Assembly: GCA_031216445.1 (NCBI GenBank)
Contig: CM062219.1
Location: forward strand, 21,854,001-21,918,000
From: Lateolabrax maculatus
Taxonomy: Eukaryota; Chordata; Actinopteri; Acropomatiformes; Lateolabracidae
Reading direction: 5' to 3'
DNA length: 64,000 nt
This document shows positions 1 to 13,500 of this stretch, piece after piece (positions within the stretch are counted from its first letter, which is position 1; each line of letters begins with the position of its first letter). Under the pieces are notes generated by a model. That model was not told where the DNA came from, searched no databases, and worked only from the letters and a program-made list of their open reading frames with translations. The translations under genes and the position numbers were made by a program.

Positions 1-130
1 TTGTGTATGTGTATGTATGTTTGTGTATGTGTATGTATGTTTGTGTACGTGTATGTATGTTTTTGTATATGTATATATACATACACATATGTGTGTGTGT
101 GTATATATACACATATATACATATATACAT
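1..130. repeat. Compound TGTATG / TG / TA microsatellite
   Basis: Alternating TGTATG units run from base 1, followed by (TG)n and alternating TATACA stretches. The left end is cut by the window edge. Confidence 0.85.
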
Positions 131-690
131 GTCCCCCTTATATAGCCCCTTATGTTTTATACATAAAAGCTTTGGCACTTGATGGTCATGATGTCTGAAT
201 AAGAGCCCAGGTCACTTTCATGTAATAGTCCTGACAACAATCTCCATAGGTTGGACCTGAAACATTTCTGTAACACTTTGAACATGGCATGAGTCTGAAT
301 TGTATTGTTCCTTCTGCTCAGGAAAGCTTCAGTAGCACAATACGTTTTTAAAACCCATCACTGATGCAGTGACTGACGGAACATAAAAACCCTTAATGTC
401 ATTACTTTTCAACTCAGCAGCACCATCACTCCCTCTTACATACCATGTGCCAAATATTTATATATGATAATGGTGTATATAATAACAACATACTGTATGT
501 TTGCATGACAAAAAGCCATTACTTTAACAAACACATTAAGCCAGCAATGTTACATGCACAATGCCTGAAAAGGGCTGTTGTCTGCTCAGCAATGGTGCCT
601 GCTGCTCATGTGAATTATCTACTTGTTCTGTTTATCTAGCAGCAACTGGCTCATGATGTTATGGCTCCTTGTGTAGTGCTTCTAACTTCC

Positions 691-738
<48 letters not shown>
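691..738. repeat. (TGTC)12 microsatellite
   Basis: Twelve uninterrupted tetranucleotide units in an slc25a25 intron. Confidence 0.95.
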
Positions 739-741
<3 letters not shown>

Positions 742-1163
742 TCTTCTCTCTCGCTGGTCTCAGAATAAGGAGGGGTCATATCTGGGCCCCTATCTTGTAG
801 TAAGTAGTAGTTTCTATAGTCTTCTTGCTCAGCCAGTGCTGCACTAATCACCACAGCATAGTCTGTCTAATTCAGTTACCAGCTGTTTTTGGATTATTCA
901 GTGATTTCAGATAAAAAATGCAACAAATATCACATTGGCAAAGAAATGCTGTGATAATACTGTGGTTCTATTGTGGCACAAAGCACTCAAGTAAGGCATC
1001 CTGCTACAACAGAATGCTCTTGAACTCTTAAGGGAAGCCATAAGAACAAATGTTACCATTACTGAGAAGTAACAGTGCATGTGAGCACATAGCTTGTTCT
1101 TTCTGCTGTCAAAAACATCACATTTTAACAGTTTGTATCTGCTGTGTTATTTTACATCCCCAG

Positions 1164-4100
1164 TATGGATAAAAATGGCACAATGACGATTGACTGGAAT
1201 GAGTGGCGGGATTACCACCTCCTGCATCCTGCAGACAACATTCCTGAGATCATCCTCTACTGGAAACACTCCACGGTACACACTCTTCCTTGCCGAAAGC
1301 AAGAACAATCAAAATCTCTTCTATCCTATTGAAATGTATTTGTGCGTCAAACAAAGGAAGTTGAAATGTCCCACGATTGCCAGAGTGTTATGTTAATTGA
1401 TGAAAATAGTTAACTGCATGTAGTTAGAATGCATATTGGATCATATCTATCCAGTCAAAATGCCCACTTCCCCAAGGTCCCTGTCCACCTTCAACCCAAA
1501 AAAAGGGTAAGCTTTGAATGAGAGGTCTTGTGATACTGTGTTCAGTCGCGAAGTGACCACAAAAAGCAGAAACTGGCAAAGTTTAACTTAGAAAGGTTTC
1601 ATATATTTGTCACTTAATGGTAATGCATAATTAGCTAATACACAACTTTTTTTGTAATCGAATAGGCCTGAATTAAAATATTAAATACCCCCTTTTTGAA
1701 TTTTCAGAGGTGGTTTATACAGCTGTGTATCGCTGCCACCATGACAAAAAAAAGTTTGCAAGTTGTTTGCAAAATATTTTTTTTTCCTTCCAAATATATC
1801 CTTTTCACATTATAATAAGAAATTTTTCCTGTTATTATGACATGTTTTCTTCTCATTACTAGACAACAAATTATTCCATTTTTACAAGCAACCTATATTG
1901 TTAAAACAACATATCACTTTGTGTTGTTATATCCTAAAATTTTCCCATTATTACACTTTAACGCCACCTCCTGACAAGCAACACACACAGGGCCAGATAC
2001 AGTAACTGCCATTAGGAATGATGGTACCTACCCCTCCTTACAACATACTGTACTTCATGACACTATATGAAAATAGGAAATAGGGAAAGGATGTGTAGAG
2101 TGTCTTATACTGTTATTTTACCACCTTATTGTAAAAGCACATGGGCATTCAGAGAAAGCTATTTGTGTAGTTTAGAACTGTATGTTTAAGTAATTAAATT
2201 AATGGTAAATATTTAAAGAGTACTAATATTAATGATAATATTAATATTAATAATTTGATAAGCCCAGTGGTGATGAAGGTCACCTGATTTTCCAGCAGCA
2301 GCAGTTGCTGTAATTTGCTAAAGACTGATATGCCTCCTAGGACGATGAGTTTAATAACCGAGGAGCAGGGAAAGTATCCTATTACTGCGTTTGTCCTTTA
2401 ATATTACTCAAGTCCGAATAGGGCTATAAGTTCGTACGTAAATCATGAAATTATTGAGTTGTAATATTCACATTTTTCACTGAGTCTGCATCAGGAAGAA
2501 AATACTCCACTCCTGGTATAGATACATATTCATACAGCACGCCAAATCTCCTGCACTTAGGATTTGATTTACTCACTAACTCTGGCTTTTTTAAACTGTT
2601 CTTCACTGAGGATTAGTGTCACCAGGTTGAAAACCTCTGCTTCCTCCTCAGATCTTTGATGTTGGTGAGAGTCTGTTGGTGCCTGATGAGTTCACGGCTG
2701 AAGAGAAGAAAACAGGAATGTGGTGGCGACACCTAGTGGCTGGAGGAGGAGCTGGTGCTGTGTCTCGAACCTGCACAGCACCGTTAGACAGGCTCAAAGT
2801 GCTCATGCAGGTAATACACAACACTCAGCTGATGAATGAGGGTGAGAATAACACCTGCTGACTCTTAGAGAGGGATGTTTTCTTTCTAGACAAACTGAAC
2901 AGAGGCAAGTAGTAATCCCACTGTGAACACATGCTGACTGGTTGTCCTTGTCCCGGCCTCCCCAGGTTCACTCATCCAAGAGCAACAGCATGCGTATTGC
3001 TGGGGGCTTTGCCCAGATGATCCGAGAAGGCGGCGTAAAGTCACTGTGGCGAGGCAACGGCATTAATGTCATCAAGATTGCCCCAGAGTCTGCCATTAAG
3101 TTCATGGCCTACGAACAGGTATGCAGCTCTGACTCCAATAAGCCGTTCATTTCTGTCACATTTTGTGTTGTTGCATAACAAACACGGACGTCTCATCTGC
3201 CAGATTAAACGATTAATCGGAAGCAACCATGAGACGTTGGGCATCACAGAGAGACTGGTGGCAGGCTCTCTTGCTGGAGTAATCGCTCAGAGCAGCATCT
3301 ACCCAATGGAGGTGAGAGACCATTGGACAAAGACACAATGAAACACATTTTCAAGCAAAGACATTTTGATCATTAAGATTTGATTAATTCTGTAAATGTT
3401 ATGGAGCAACTCATGACTAATTATGTTTGTATGCAGAAATATCCAGTCTTGTGACTGACTGCCCATTTTAACATTTAGCCTTGAACCCATCATGTGAAAC
3501 TGTACTGTCACCTTGTATCTGGAGGAAAACAGACCTTCACACGCAGACTCACAGACCTGCCATTATGCACAAAGTATGAGCAAGTAATTTATGTAAATGA
3601 GGTTCATAACACTGAATTGATTTGAATATGAAAGTTAATGCACGGTATATGTATGTTAGTGTATGTGTGTTCAAAGTTTCTATGACTCTTGGACAACAAA
3701 GCAGATGTTTCTTTCATTTGTCAGAAGACCTGACATCACTTCCTCTCTTCTCAGGTCCTGAAGACACGGTTAGCCCTGAGGAGGACGGGCCAGTACTCGG
3801 GCATCTTGGATTGTGCCAGACATATCTTCCAGAAGGAGGGTGTGGCTGCTTTCTACAAGGGCTACGTCCCCAACATGCTGGGCATCATCCCTTACGCTGG
3901 CATCGACCTAGCTGTCTATGAGGTGTGTGGTTGTTGTGAAGGAATAACGTCTCTTTTTGTTTTTTTGTTTGTTCAGTCTGACTCCTTGGCTCTCCTCTTC
4001 TCTGTCAGACTCTAAAGAATTCCTGGCTGCAGCGCTTCGCCACAGACAGCGCTGATCCAGGAGTGTTTGTGCTCCTGGCTTGTGGCACCACTTCCAGCAC

Positions 4101-5655
4101 ATGTGGCCAGCTGTCCAGCTACCCACTCGCCCTGGTCAGGACTCGAATGCAGGCACAAGGTTAGCCACATCGAAGGATATGAAGATATGATTATGAGTTT
4201 CAGGAACACCCCATTAGATTGATTACTCATTGGTCAGCCAGTCAGATAGAATGATGGGCCTAATGCAAGAACATTTTTGTATTCTTATCATAAATCTCTT
4301 AATTGTTTCTGTGAGGCTAGTTTGAATGATTGGTCCAAGGCGGATTCAGCTAAACTCGCTTGTTTCAACCTGATGAATGCCACCTGTTCATGAGCAGCTG
4401 TCTGTTCATTTAATTTGCTCATCACCATAAACAAAGCCCCTACATTTTATTCACAACAACTTCACAACATGAATACCTAAAAGAAAATTGTTAAATGTCA
4501 CAAGTTCTCTTAAATCACTCGTAAGTGCCACTGAAGACCGAATCTGTTTGTAAGGGTGGTTCTTGCATAAGGTCCTTTTTTGTTATTTTATGATGTATCA
4601 AATTTTTAGTTAGCTTTTTGTGAGAACTCCACATTATTGCCATGTCTCTATATACCCAATACAGACCACTGTACAGTTACACTGCTTTAACACTCTGTCA
4701 ATTAGCTCAACAGGACAAAACAATGAGAATTACACACAAGGGTTTAAATTCAACATTATAGCTACATGTATTTATTTCCACAACATTAGGTGTCAAGCAC
4801 TGTTATAACATTTGCTTTCATGTGCTGCCAGTTCGGTGAGGTGTTGAAATATTTGTCATTTCAACTTACCGTTGAGCTGATACATATGTAGATATTTTCT
4901 GAATTTGTCTGATAACCTCTTTGGTGCCCAGTAGCTGACTCTGCACTGCACTGGGAGGATGCTGACACCTATAGTACTCTAATCATGTAGCACAATGGAT
5001 TGCAAATTAAAATAGAGGGAATGTTCAGCAATTTGACACCATTGATACTACAAGTTTAACTGATATCATAAACATTGTTTATTGGCCCAGACCACATAAT
5101 CAATCCCTGAAGCTAATGTTGCTGCTTTTTTGTTTGAGGTGTATGCATAGCTCAAGGAACTCCGATAGTAAAATAGCTCCTGCATCATTTCCCTCTGTGG
5201 TTTGTCTGGTTGCCATGGTCACACACTGAGAGCAGCAGCTGTCCCTTTCTCCTTGCTGCTGCTGTCCTGTTAAGTTGGACCTGCTTCCTAAAGTTTCTAT
5301 AGATTCTAATGTGAAATGATTTTATTGTGATTTAATGGGCATGGTGCATGATGTTCATGGACATGTTCACTATGTTTGGACATGTTTCTGGCACTCCACA
5401 GGTCAACAAGAAAGTATCTTTGTGTTTTGTGTAGTGTTTCATGAGCCTGTCCTCCTTCTGTTTTCCTCAGCAACCCTGGAAGGAGGCCCCCAGATGAACA
5501 TGACAGGCCTGTTCAGACACATCATTAGGACCGAGGGGCCCATGGGCCTCTACAGAGGCCTGGCACCCAATTTCATGAAGGTCATTCCATCTGTCAGCAT
5601 CAGCTACGTGGTCTACGAGTACCTCAAGATCACGCTGGGGGTCCAGTCAAAGTGA
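1164..5655 (+). CDS. slc25a25: Calcium-binding mitochondrial ATP-Mg/Pi carrier SCaMC-2 (3' part)
   Basis: Exchanges ATP-Mg for phosphate across the inner mitochondrial membrane under Ca2+ control (family knowledge). Seven exons are visible: 1164-1275, 2652-2810, 2966-3118, 3204-3311, 3755-3922, 4009-4159 and 5471-5655 (TGA). All have AG/GT borders and keep phase. The first visible exon holds the last EF-hand loop (DKNGTMTIDWNEW), so the gene's 5' exons with the other EF-hands lie left of the window. The remainder is a full three-repeat carrier domain. Signature motifs are APLDRLK (exon 2), YPME then VLKTR (split across exons 4 and 5) and YPLALVRTR (exon 6). The protein ends KITLGVQSK. About 344 residues are present. 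Similarity to SCaMC-2 is strong throughout; SCaMC-1 or SCaMC-3 paralogues are the alternatives. Confidence 0.95.
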
Positions 5656-8600
5656 GGAGGGAGGCAGTGAGGTTACAAGACACCAAAGGATTTTTTGCCT
5701 TTATTTTGAGATGAAGATTAACTGCGTTGGGCCTTAAGAATCAAGACATTCAACATATTTAAAATAAAATAAAATAAACTCCAGGCTCTAAAGGATGAGC
5801 GACAGATGATGTGAATGAAGAGGAATGTCAAATTGAAATCAGAGGCACACGATGAATGGAGCAAAGCTTGACTGAAGCAATGTCTGTTAGTTACTCTTAT
5901 TTCAACACCTGCTAATCTTAGGTTAGATTGAATTAAGTAAAGTGGTTTACTGGTGTACCAGTATAATGTACCTGCTAGTTTTGGGCACTGATATTGATGT
6001 GGCAGGAGCAGTCCTGCTAGTCTGTAAAAGGGAGAATCTTTGTCTTTAAAGTCTTTACTAAAGTATAACAAAAAGCATTTCTCATGTCTCCCTACTGGAA
6101 GACTTGCACACTACTAATTCTCAACTCGACTGCAGGTATGTAAATTTCCTTTGTGCATTTAATATGCTCCTTCATGTTGATCTAGATGGGCTTCACAGTT
6201 CTGTTCTGTGTAACAAAGTGATCAATGGTCAAACAAGTAAATAATGAAAGCTTTCGAGCTCTGTCTCTCGCCACCCATACCAAGCCACTCAAACTATTAA
6301 TTGTTTTTATTTAGCTTTATCATCCATGACACCTCATGGGCTCATGTGGGAACAAGTGGCAATTACGGATGATGGAACATGAAATTTCATTTTGTTTCCC
6401 AGTATTCCCTTGAGTCAGTTGCTTTAAAGACATTCAGTGACATTCAGTCACTATCACTTTAAAAAGCAACATGTGACCACAAGCAGGAAACAACAAACAT
6501 GTCTCCTGGTGGGTACATTGGGTTTACGTCTTGTTTTACTTTTTTACTCCTGAAAAAAATACTCTTTTATATACTTTATCTGTAACCAGTACAGGACAGT
6601 AGCACGTTATTAGCAGTGAACTGACTTAGTAATGTCAGGAACACAGAATCATACCAGACCAATGAAAGCTGATGCAACAAACCCCTGAGTGTACTGAACT
6701 GAGCAAGTATGCTTTTTGTTTCTTATACATGCAACCTTTCGTATAAGGAAGATCATGTTTTGTCTTGCTTTAATTTCAGTAGATGCAGTAGGGCTGCTGG
6801 TTTGATTTGAAGACAGTACACTTACTGTGCAGAATTATTAGTCTGTTGTTTAGCATTTACCTGCAAACTGAGTGACAGCAACAGAAAGAGGGCAGCAACA
6901 AAAAAAAAAAACTGATGACTGAACCTACTTGTCTACCTCATATTCAGAGACATGATTATGAGAAGCAGTAGTCAGTGATGCAACAGATCGAAATAAATGA
7001 CCCAAAGCTCCCATGCATGTGCACACTGTGGTTGCTGTGAAGCAGTGGGGACCTTTGAACTACCTACCAAATAAAAGGTTGAATTCTTGAGATTATGGCA
7101 ATATCCAATTAAGCAAAGCACCATTTACATTTTCTGATCATGTCAGTTAAAATACTGTTTAGTTGATCCTGATTTTACAAAATACTTGTTACGAAACTTT
7201 ACTTTGAGTTTAACAATGTTACTGAGAGGCAGTACTGTTGAGGTTGTCAGATCCTTAAAACTGTGTTGTATCACTAACAGATAACAGCACATGGCATGCA
7301 TTGGTGCATGGATTTCTAAAGAATATTTCACCGTCTTGTCTGCTAAAGACATTGACCATTCTTGTGCGATGTAAATAAATACTCCTTTAAGTCACATGGC
7401 AGACACTCGAGCAGAGGCAGCACTCTCAACCTGACTGACGCCTGTGTCAAATGGTCACAGATTCCCATGAGTGCCTTGTGTGCCAGGCCTCCCTTACATA
7501 AATGCAACTAAAGACAATAAGAGGTGGACTTGAATGCACTTTAAGGTACCTTGCTTTGATTGCTGTTTTTTATTTATTACTGTATTTATTTATTTATTTT
7601 TTTAAAAAAGGATTAATTGGGTTTCTTAATTTGTAATCTATTGGTTCTGCTGAATGTATAAAATTCAGGTGGCTTTTTGATTTTAAAGTAATCTGGGAGT
7701 CATGGTTAGTTTTGAGTTATAGAAGTGTGGTTTAAAACTCAAAGCCTCAAAGATATGGAACCCCAAAGTGTTCAATACTAAATAAATAAAGGAAAAAATA
7801 ATAAGTGATTTATAAATAATGATCTGAATAAATTGTGTAGAATATATATACACAATAAGAAATTATTTAAACAACTAATTTTTACGAAATGTTTTTTGTA
7901 ACAATACAATTTGACAATATTCAAACAAAAGTATGTTGTACATCAAGTTGTATTTCATGATGTCACCGCCCTCTCACCTTTCAGCCAATTACATGCCTCT
8001 TGTCTTAAATCGCAAGCTCATCGACTATAAAAGTTAGCCAATTAGCACATGTTAGCAACAACAGTGTCAAAGTAATCCAGCTGGAGGTTGCTGCTGTAAA
8101 TAAACAGACACAGAAACTAAACAGAAACCTTTTGAGCCTTTAAGCCTTAGTTTAACTAAGACTGCTCATGCTACCTGCCTAGCCAGCTTATTTGCTAGAC
8201 CAGCTAAGGTAGCCAGCTAAATAAATAAGATAATAAGAAGATAATAAGTAGATGGCTGTGTCTGAGTCCTCTTTATTTACATAATCTGCTAGTTGTAGCT
8301 AACAGGTGCTAACTGGCTAAATCAGGTAGCATTTGTTGAGCCCGCTAGCTGGGGCAGAGATTTAAAAAAAAAAATGAAATCCTATGAAACTGCTATTATG
8401 CAAACAAGATGATGAAATTAATGCAATATTTCATAATGAGTTGAACATTTAAAAAAATGCATTTAATTATCTTTAATATTTTTCCTGTATATATTTTGCA
8501 GAAATCATTCATATTACTATTAATTTTATATTTATTTATTTATGTAACACTTTGGGCCCCAAAGATTCTTCATTTCTCAGCAGCAGCAGTTTGTTATGTT

Positions 8601-10528
8601 GATACACAGAGAGCTAAAACCCTGCAATTCAGCTGCAAATACTGCTCAGGCAAAAGCTATCTGACTATGATGAAGATTAAACACATTGTGGACATCATAT
8701 TGAATGAGGTATATGTTTGGGAAAGTCCTGTAATAAAAGGAAGGGTGTATTTAGTAAAAGGCCGGCTCCCCTGCGGTTCAGTCTGTATATGTCTCTGGTA
8801 GAACTGCAGTCTGGCGTGTTGGACTGTCTGCTTGTGACCTTCAGAACTCCGTGCTGCCTTACTTGAGCACCATGTCTGCTTTTGAAATCACGCTGTGTCT
8901 TTGTGGAGAAGAGATGATGAGCTCTGAGATCTGAGTGTTGAGCCACATTCACAGGTGTTGCAGCAAATGCCCGAGTCTACGTGTATCTGAACCATCACTC
9001 TAGTATCATATATGCATAAATTGGCGACACCAAATGGTGTCACTAAGTGGCTGCGTGTAAATGTTTTCCATATTTTGTAGTGCTCTGATGTCTTATAAGT
9101 AGCTTACTGTTTGTTGTACTGACCAACAGGCAGTTAGGCAAATCACGAGTGGAACTTGAAATGTACAGGAACTATACAAACTGAAGGCTACAATGTGTAT
9201 ATTGGTAAATGTTGGAATAGTTACAAGACGTATTCACCTTATATATTTCTATTTTATTTTATTATGCTAGCTGTAAGTGACAGAGATGCAAGAATGGGTA
9301 TGTGAGTTCTTGTACAGTAGTTTGTTTGTAGATGCATCCATTGAAAGAATGCTATGGTGAAAACAATATTTATGCCTGTATATCTCAGCAGTTAAATAAA
9401 CTAGTTCAGCAGTGTTTTGATTTGTGTTCATTTGATATTCAACTTTATAACTGAAATCACACCTGAGTTTGCACCACATGACAGCTGTTTGTTGTTTGTG
9501 CACAATAATGCCTCCAACAAGCTGGAATTAACAGGCGTGTTGCTTTAGACTTCATGCAGAAGGTGAGTCAAGGGTCAGCACTGTTGGAGTTGGATCACAG
9601 AATATCAGCTGAACATACTATGGACCAGCAAATCACAATTTAAACCTGTTCAATCTCACCACTGAGTGAACTGCAGAGAGCCCAAAGAAAAACAGGTTTC
9701 CAACATATTTAGAGCCCAGCATTTTATGAAATATTATCTAAACACATCTTATAAGATTTAGTAATGTAAAGGTTTCGTGAAGTGAAACATTTGTGCACAA
9801 CAAACTAAATTCACATTTGTTCCAGGAGATCTCGCAGATCTTCATTCTTCATTTGTCCTGTAATTACAAACCCACACAGACGTGTGTGCGCAGGCGCATG
9901 CATTTTTCCCTTGGGGATAATATTTTGAAAGTGAAATTTTAATTGGCAAAGCAAATAGTAACCATTACTGTCAGATAAATAGTGAAAATGACCATATTTC
10001 CTCTGAAATGTGGTGGAGGTGAAGCATAAAGTAGTACTTTGTTTCCACATCTGATGCCTAGTTTGGCTGAAGGTGTGGGGCAAACTGTTAAATTATCTAT
10101 TTTATTTCAGTTGAAATTAATTTACCATTAAATGTTTTTAATATCAACAATTTACAGCTGGAGAGAACACATCATAATAGAGGTTTCCTCGCTGTAGAGC
10201 AGCCGTTCACTCAGCTGATGAGACGCTGAGTCGACACAACTTTTCCCCACAGCTTGTCTCTCGGCCTCTGGTCTCGTGGCTCGCTGCTGACCGACAGGAA
10301 GTGGTCCGAGGGTCGGTTTTCAGAGAGCTATTTCCGACATGTCTGTTAGCTGCAGATCCTGCAATAGCATAAAGACATGTTTCACTGGACCACAGGTGTG
10401 GTTTTCACCACGGGACCCGAGGGCTGCAGTCACGAGTTGTTCACGAGAACACAGTCACTTCCTACCGGATCTGCCGAGAGGAGGCCGCTGGATCTTTGAA
10501 TCCGTCTGCTTTGTTACCCAGTCTCAAA
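5656..10528. other. slc25a25 3' UTR and spacer before uap1l1
   Basis: No conserved coding exon was recognised. Candidate polyadenylation signals for slc25a25 are the AATAAA cluster at about 5761-5777 and later ones near 7373 and 9396; which is used cannot be told. Near 8020-8030 there is an isolated TATAAAAG with CCAAT about 35 bases upstream, followed by GCTAAC/TAGC-rich DNA without a plausible reading frame. The last 300 bases before uap1l1 become richer in CG and presumably include its promoter and 5' UTR. Open frames of 60-117 codons here look like chance. Confidence 0.6.
10190..10528 (+). promoter_or_regulatory. Probable uap1l1 promoter/5' UTR region
   Basis: This is the CG-richer stretch just before the uap1l1 ATG. 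No TATA box is evident. The transcription start cannot be placed from sequence alone. Confidence 0.4.
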
Positions 10529-13500
10529 ATGCTTTCCCTGGAGCACGTGGAGCGGAGTTTGGGGAGCGCGGGGCAGTCTCACGTCCTGCAGTTCTGGCCG
10601 GAGCTATGCGAAGAGGAAAGGGTCCGTTTCCTCCAGGAGCTGTCCCAGCTGGACCTCAAGGGACTGAAGGATCACTGTGAAGGGGCCGCGAGGGCTGCAG
10701 CCTCCCCACCGGACAGCCTGGATCAGCACATAGAGCCAGTCCCCCAGGAACTCATCGGCAGCGCGAGGACAAGTGACAGAAGCTCCCTCGCGGAGTGGGA
10801 AGATGAAGGTGAGTGTTTCAGAGGAAGACGTGTCCGAGCAACAACATGGAGTAGTCTTCTCACTAACGCACCTCTGAACGTGACATGTTTGCAGTAGCTG
10901 CAGTATCCCATAAAACACCTGAGTTACTGATGATCTGGGTCAGTCTGAACCACCTCCAGCTATGGAGGTGGGTCAGATGGAGGTGACAAAGTACTGAAGT
11001 ACAGCTTTCAGGGACTTTCGGCCGCTGCTCGGAGCTCACCAGTGATTTTAAAGATTTGAGGAGACTTTCTAACAGGTTTGCTGTCCGGCTTCCCGGACAC
11101 AGACGGCGTGGGTCCTGCGTCATCATCAAACCGCGCATGCGTAGAGTAGAGCAGTAGCAGAAGTCAGTCAACTCATTGTGGCAGCAAACGTCGTCTTTTT
11201 CTGAATCTGCAGCGTGCAAACACAACACTTTCTGACTTGGAAACCTTGTGAACAGACCACAGCCGATATGAAGCAACATCAGCTTTTATTGGGAGCGGTT
11301 AATGTCCATGTGATCTCTGTTAGCTCTGGTTTGGTCTCCACCTCCTCCTGAGGAAACATCTGGCTCTGCTCTGTGTTCACCAGCTGCTCTCTGGCTGTCT
11401 GTCTTCTGCTCAGCAGGTTCTACAGCTAGAATCTGTTGTAGTCCAGAAGCTAAACAGTAAGAGCTACACATTTTTCTTGCAAACTGACAGATTTCTACTC
11501 ATGTTATTCCATGTATTTTGAGATTGAACATTGTAAGATTTCATGATTGAACATTTTCAAGGTGCATTGTCAAAAATCAAAATGGGAACAAAAAAAAGTG
11601 GACAGTAATAACAAAAAAGGATAAAATGGAAATATCCAAAAACTAAAAAATATTTTGAAAAAGAGGATTACACCATCACATGATAGTGCTGTACAAAATT
11701 CAGTAGACCCCACTGAGCAGAAACAATGACTATGGGAGAATGAATCCCCTCAATATCACTGCAGATCTTCATGGGGTTCCATCTGTGCCAAACTTATGTC
11801 ATTCTGCACTCTAAGAGCTATGTCGACTGAACATGTGACAATTACATTGTCTATGTCGATGCTTACCAGACAAAACATTTGGCTGTGTCAATTCAACTTT
11901 AAACTTTAATCTGTCATCTTGATGTGCTCCCTGTCGTCTCACTATGTCGTCTTGATGTGTCGTTATGATGTGTTGTAATGAGTGTCGTCCTCCCAGTTGT
12001 TTGACTGTGTTGTGTTCCTTAACAACATCGTTAGACGTTGCTAGAACGCCCAAGAAGGATGTCCTGCAGCTGATGGACAGGTAACCCGGACGTCGGCTCA
12101 GCTTTCTTTTTTCTTTTTTTTGAAATATTAAAACGACACAGTCAGACAACAGGGAGCGCATTAAGCCAACAGAAGTATAGTTTCAAGTTGAATTGACATG
12201 GACAAATGTTTTGTTTGGTGAGCAATCTACATAGACAATCTGATTGTCAAAATAGTTTTGTCACGACTGAAGTACAGTTCAAAGTTGAAATGACAGACAA
12301 ATGTTTTTGTTCAGTCGACATAGACAGTGCGCAAACGACATAATTTTGGCACAGATGGAACCCCATAGATCTCCTCATACAGCTGAGAAACTACCACAAC
12401 ATTATGAACGCAACAACTAGTTAAGGTTAATGTCAGCTTGTAAAGTTTAATAAAAGTTTTCACTTATACAGTATGAATAAAGGTGAGGTGTGCAATGTAG
12501 ATTAGTTGTCATAAAGTTTAAAATATACCTCCATGCATCTGTTTTGACAGGGCTGCTGCAAATCTCAGAGAATCGTGTTGGAGTTCTGCTCTTGGCTGGC
12601 GGTCAGGGGACCCGTCTGGGTGTTCAGTATCCCAAAGGGATGTATAATGTTGGGCTGCCAAGTGGCAAAACCTTGTATCAAATCCAGGCAGAGCGCATTC
12701 TCAAAATCCAGGAGCTGGCAGACAGAAAGCATGGCTCACAATGCAGCGTTCCATGGTGAGTTTATGTGAGGAACTCTCTCCACTACTCTGATCATGTGTG
12801 GCCTCGTGCTGACACGAAGCATATAGAGCACAACGTGATATAGACTGCCAGGCATTTGAGAACAATACGTTATAAAACTTCAGAATCATGTATATATTTT
12901 GTTTTTATGTATTCTTTTGCCACTCGGGGCAGCAGAAACAAGCTATGAACATGATTATATATTTACACTGTATATTACATCTCTTGTCTGCACTATTGCA
13001 CATCTTCAGGTACATAATGACAAGCGAGTTCACTCTGGTCCCCACTGAGAAGTTCTTTAAGGAGAACAACTACTTTGGTCTGGAGCCATCAAATATCATT
13101 ATGTTTGAGCAAAGGATGATCCCGGCAGTGACCTTCGATGGAAAGGTCCTCCTGCAGGGTAAAGGGAAGATAGCCATGGCCCCAGGTAGGTGCACATCAG
13201 CTCCTTCTGAACACAAATACCAGTGAAATCACTTGGGTCTCACCTACCATTTTGGATCAGCTGGAGAGTCTTTAGAGACTTATCGGGGCAGCCCGATAAT
13301 AAGCAATTACAATAATCCAACCTAGAAGTAACAAATGCATGGACTAGTTTTTCTGCATCCTTTTGTGAAAGGTTGTGCCTGGTGAAGTAATGAGCCATGT
13401 TTCAAAATCTGTCCACCCTCTGTCAGATGGGAATGGTGGTCTGTACAGGGCGTTGGTGGACAACAAGGTGCTGGAGGACATGAACAGCAGGGGAGTGGAG

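Larger units (their letters stand above)
1..1163 (+). other. Intron of slc25a25 with simple repeats
   Basis: Sequence before the first visible exon. It holds a (TGTATG)n/(TG)n/(TA)n stretch at 1-130 and a (TGTC)12 run at 691-738, with no other coding or RNA signal that I can support. The earlier slc25a25 exons must lie to the left. Confidence 0.7.

Noticed and set aside
691..738. Tandem repeats considered as a CRISPR-like array
   Set aside because: Uninterrupted 4-base units without spacers: an ordinary microsatellite. No CRISPR array was seen anywhere.
5718..6071. 117-codon minus-strand frame after slc25a25
   Set aside because: It reads antisense through the 3' UTR, contains low-complexity hydrophobic stretches and has no recognisable family. 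Likely chance.
8000..8060. CCAAT plus TATAAAAG looking like a core promoter
   Set aside because: No plausible exon follows, and the downstream sequence is GCTAAC-rich low-complexity DNA.
8457..8801. 114-codon plus-strand frame in the slc25a25-uap1l1 spacer
   Set aside because: Ile/Leu/Tyr-rich translation of AT-rich DNA with no motifs or splice context.
10496..10528. Upstream extension of uap1l1 by 11 codons
   Set aside because: The extension would start with TTG; the ATG at 10529 fits the family N-terminus.
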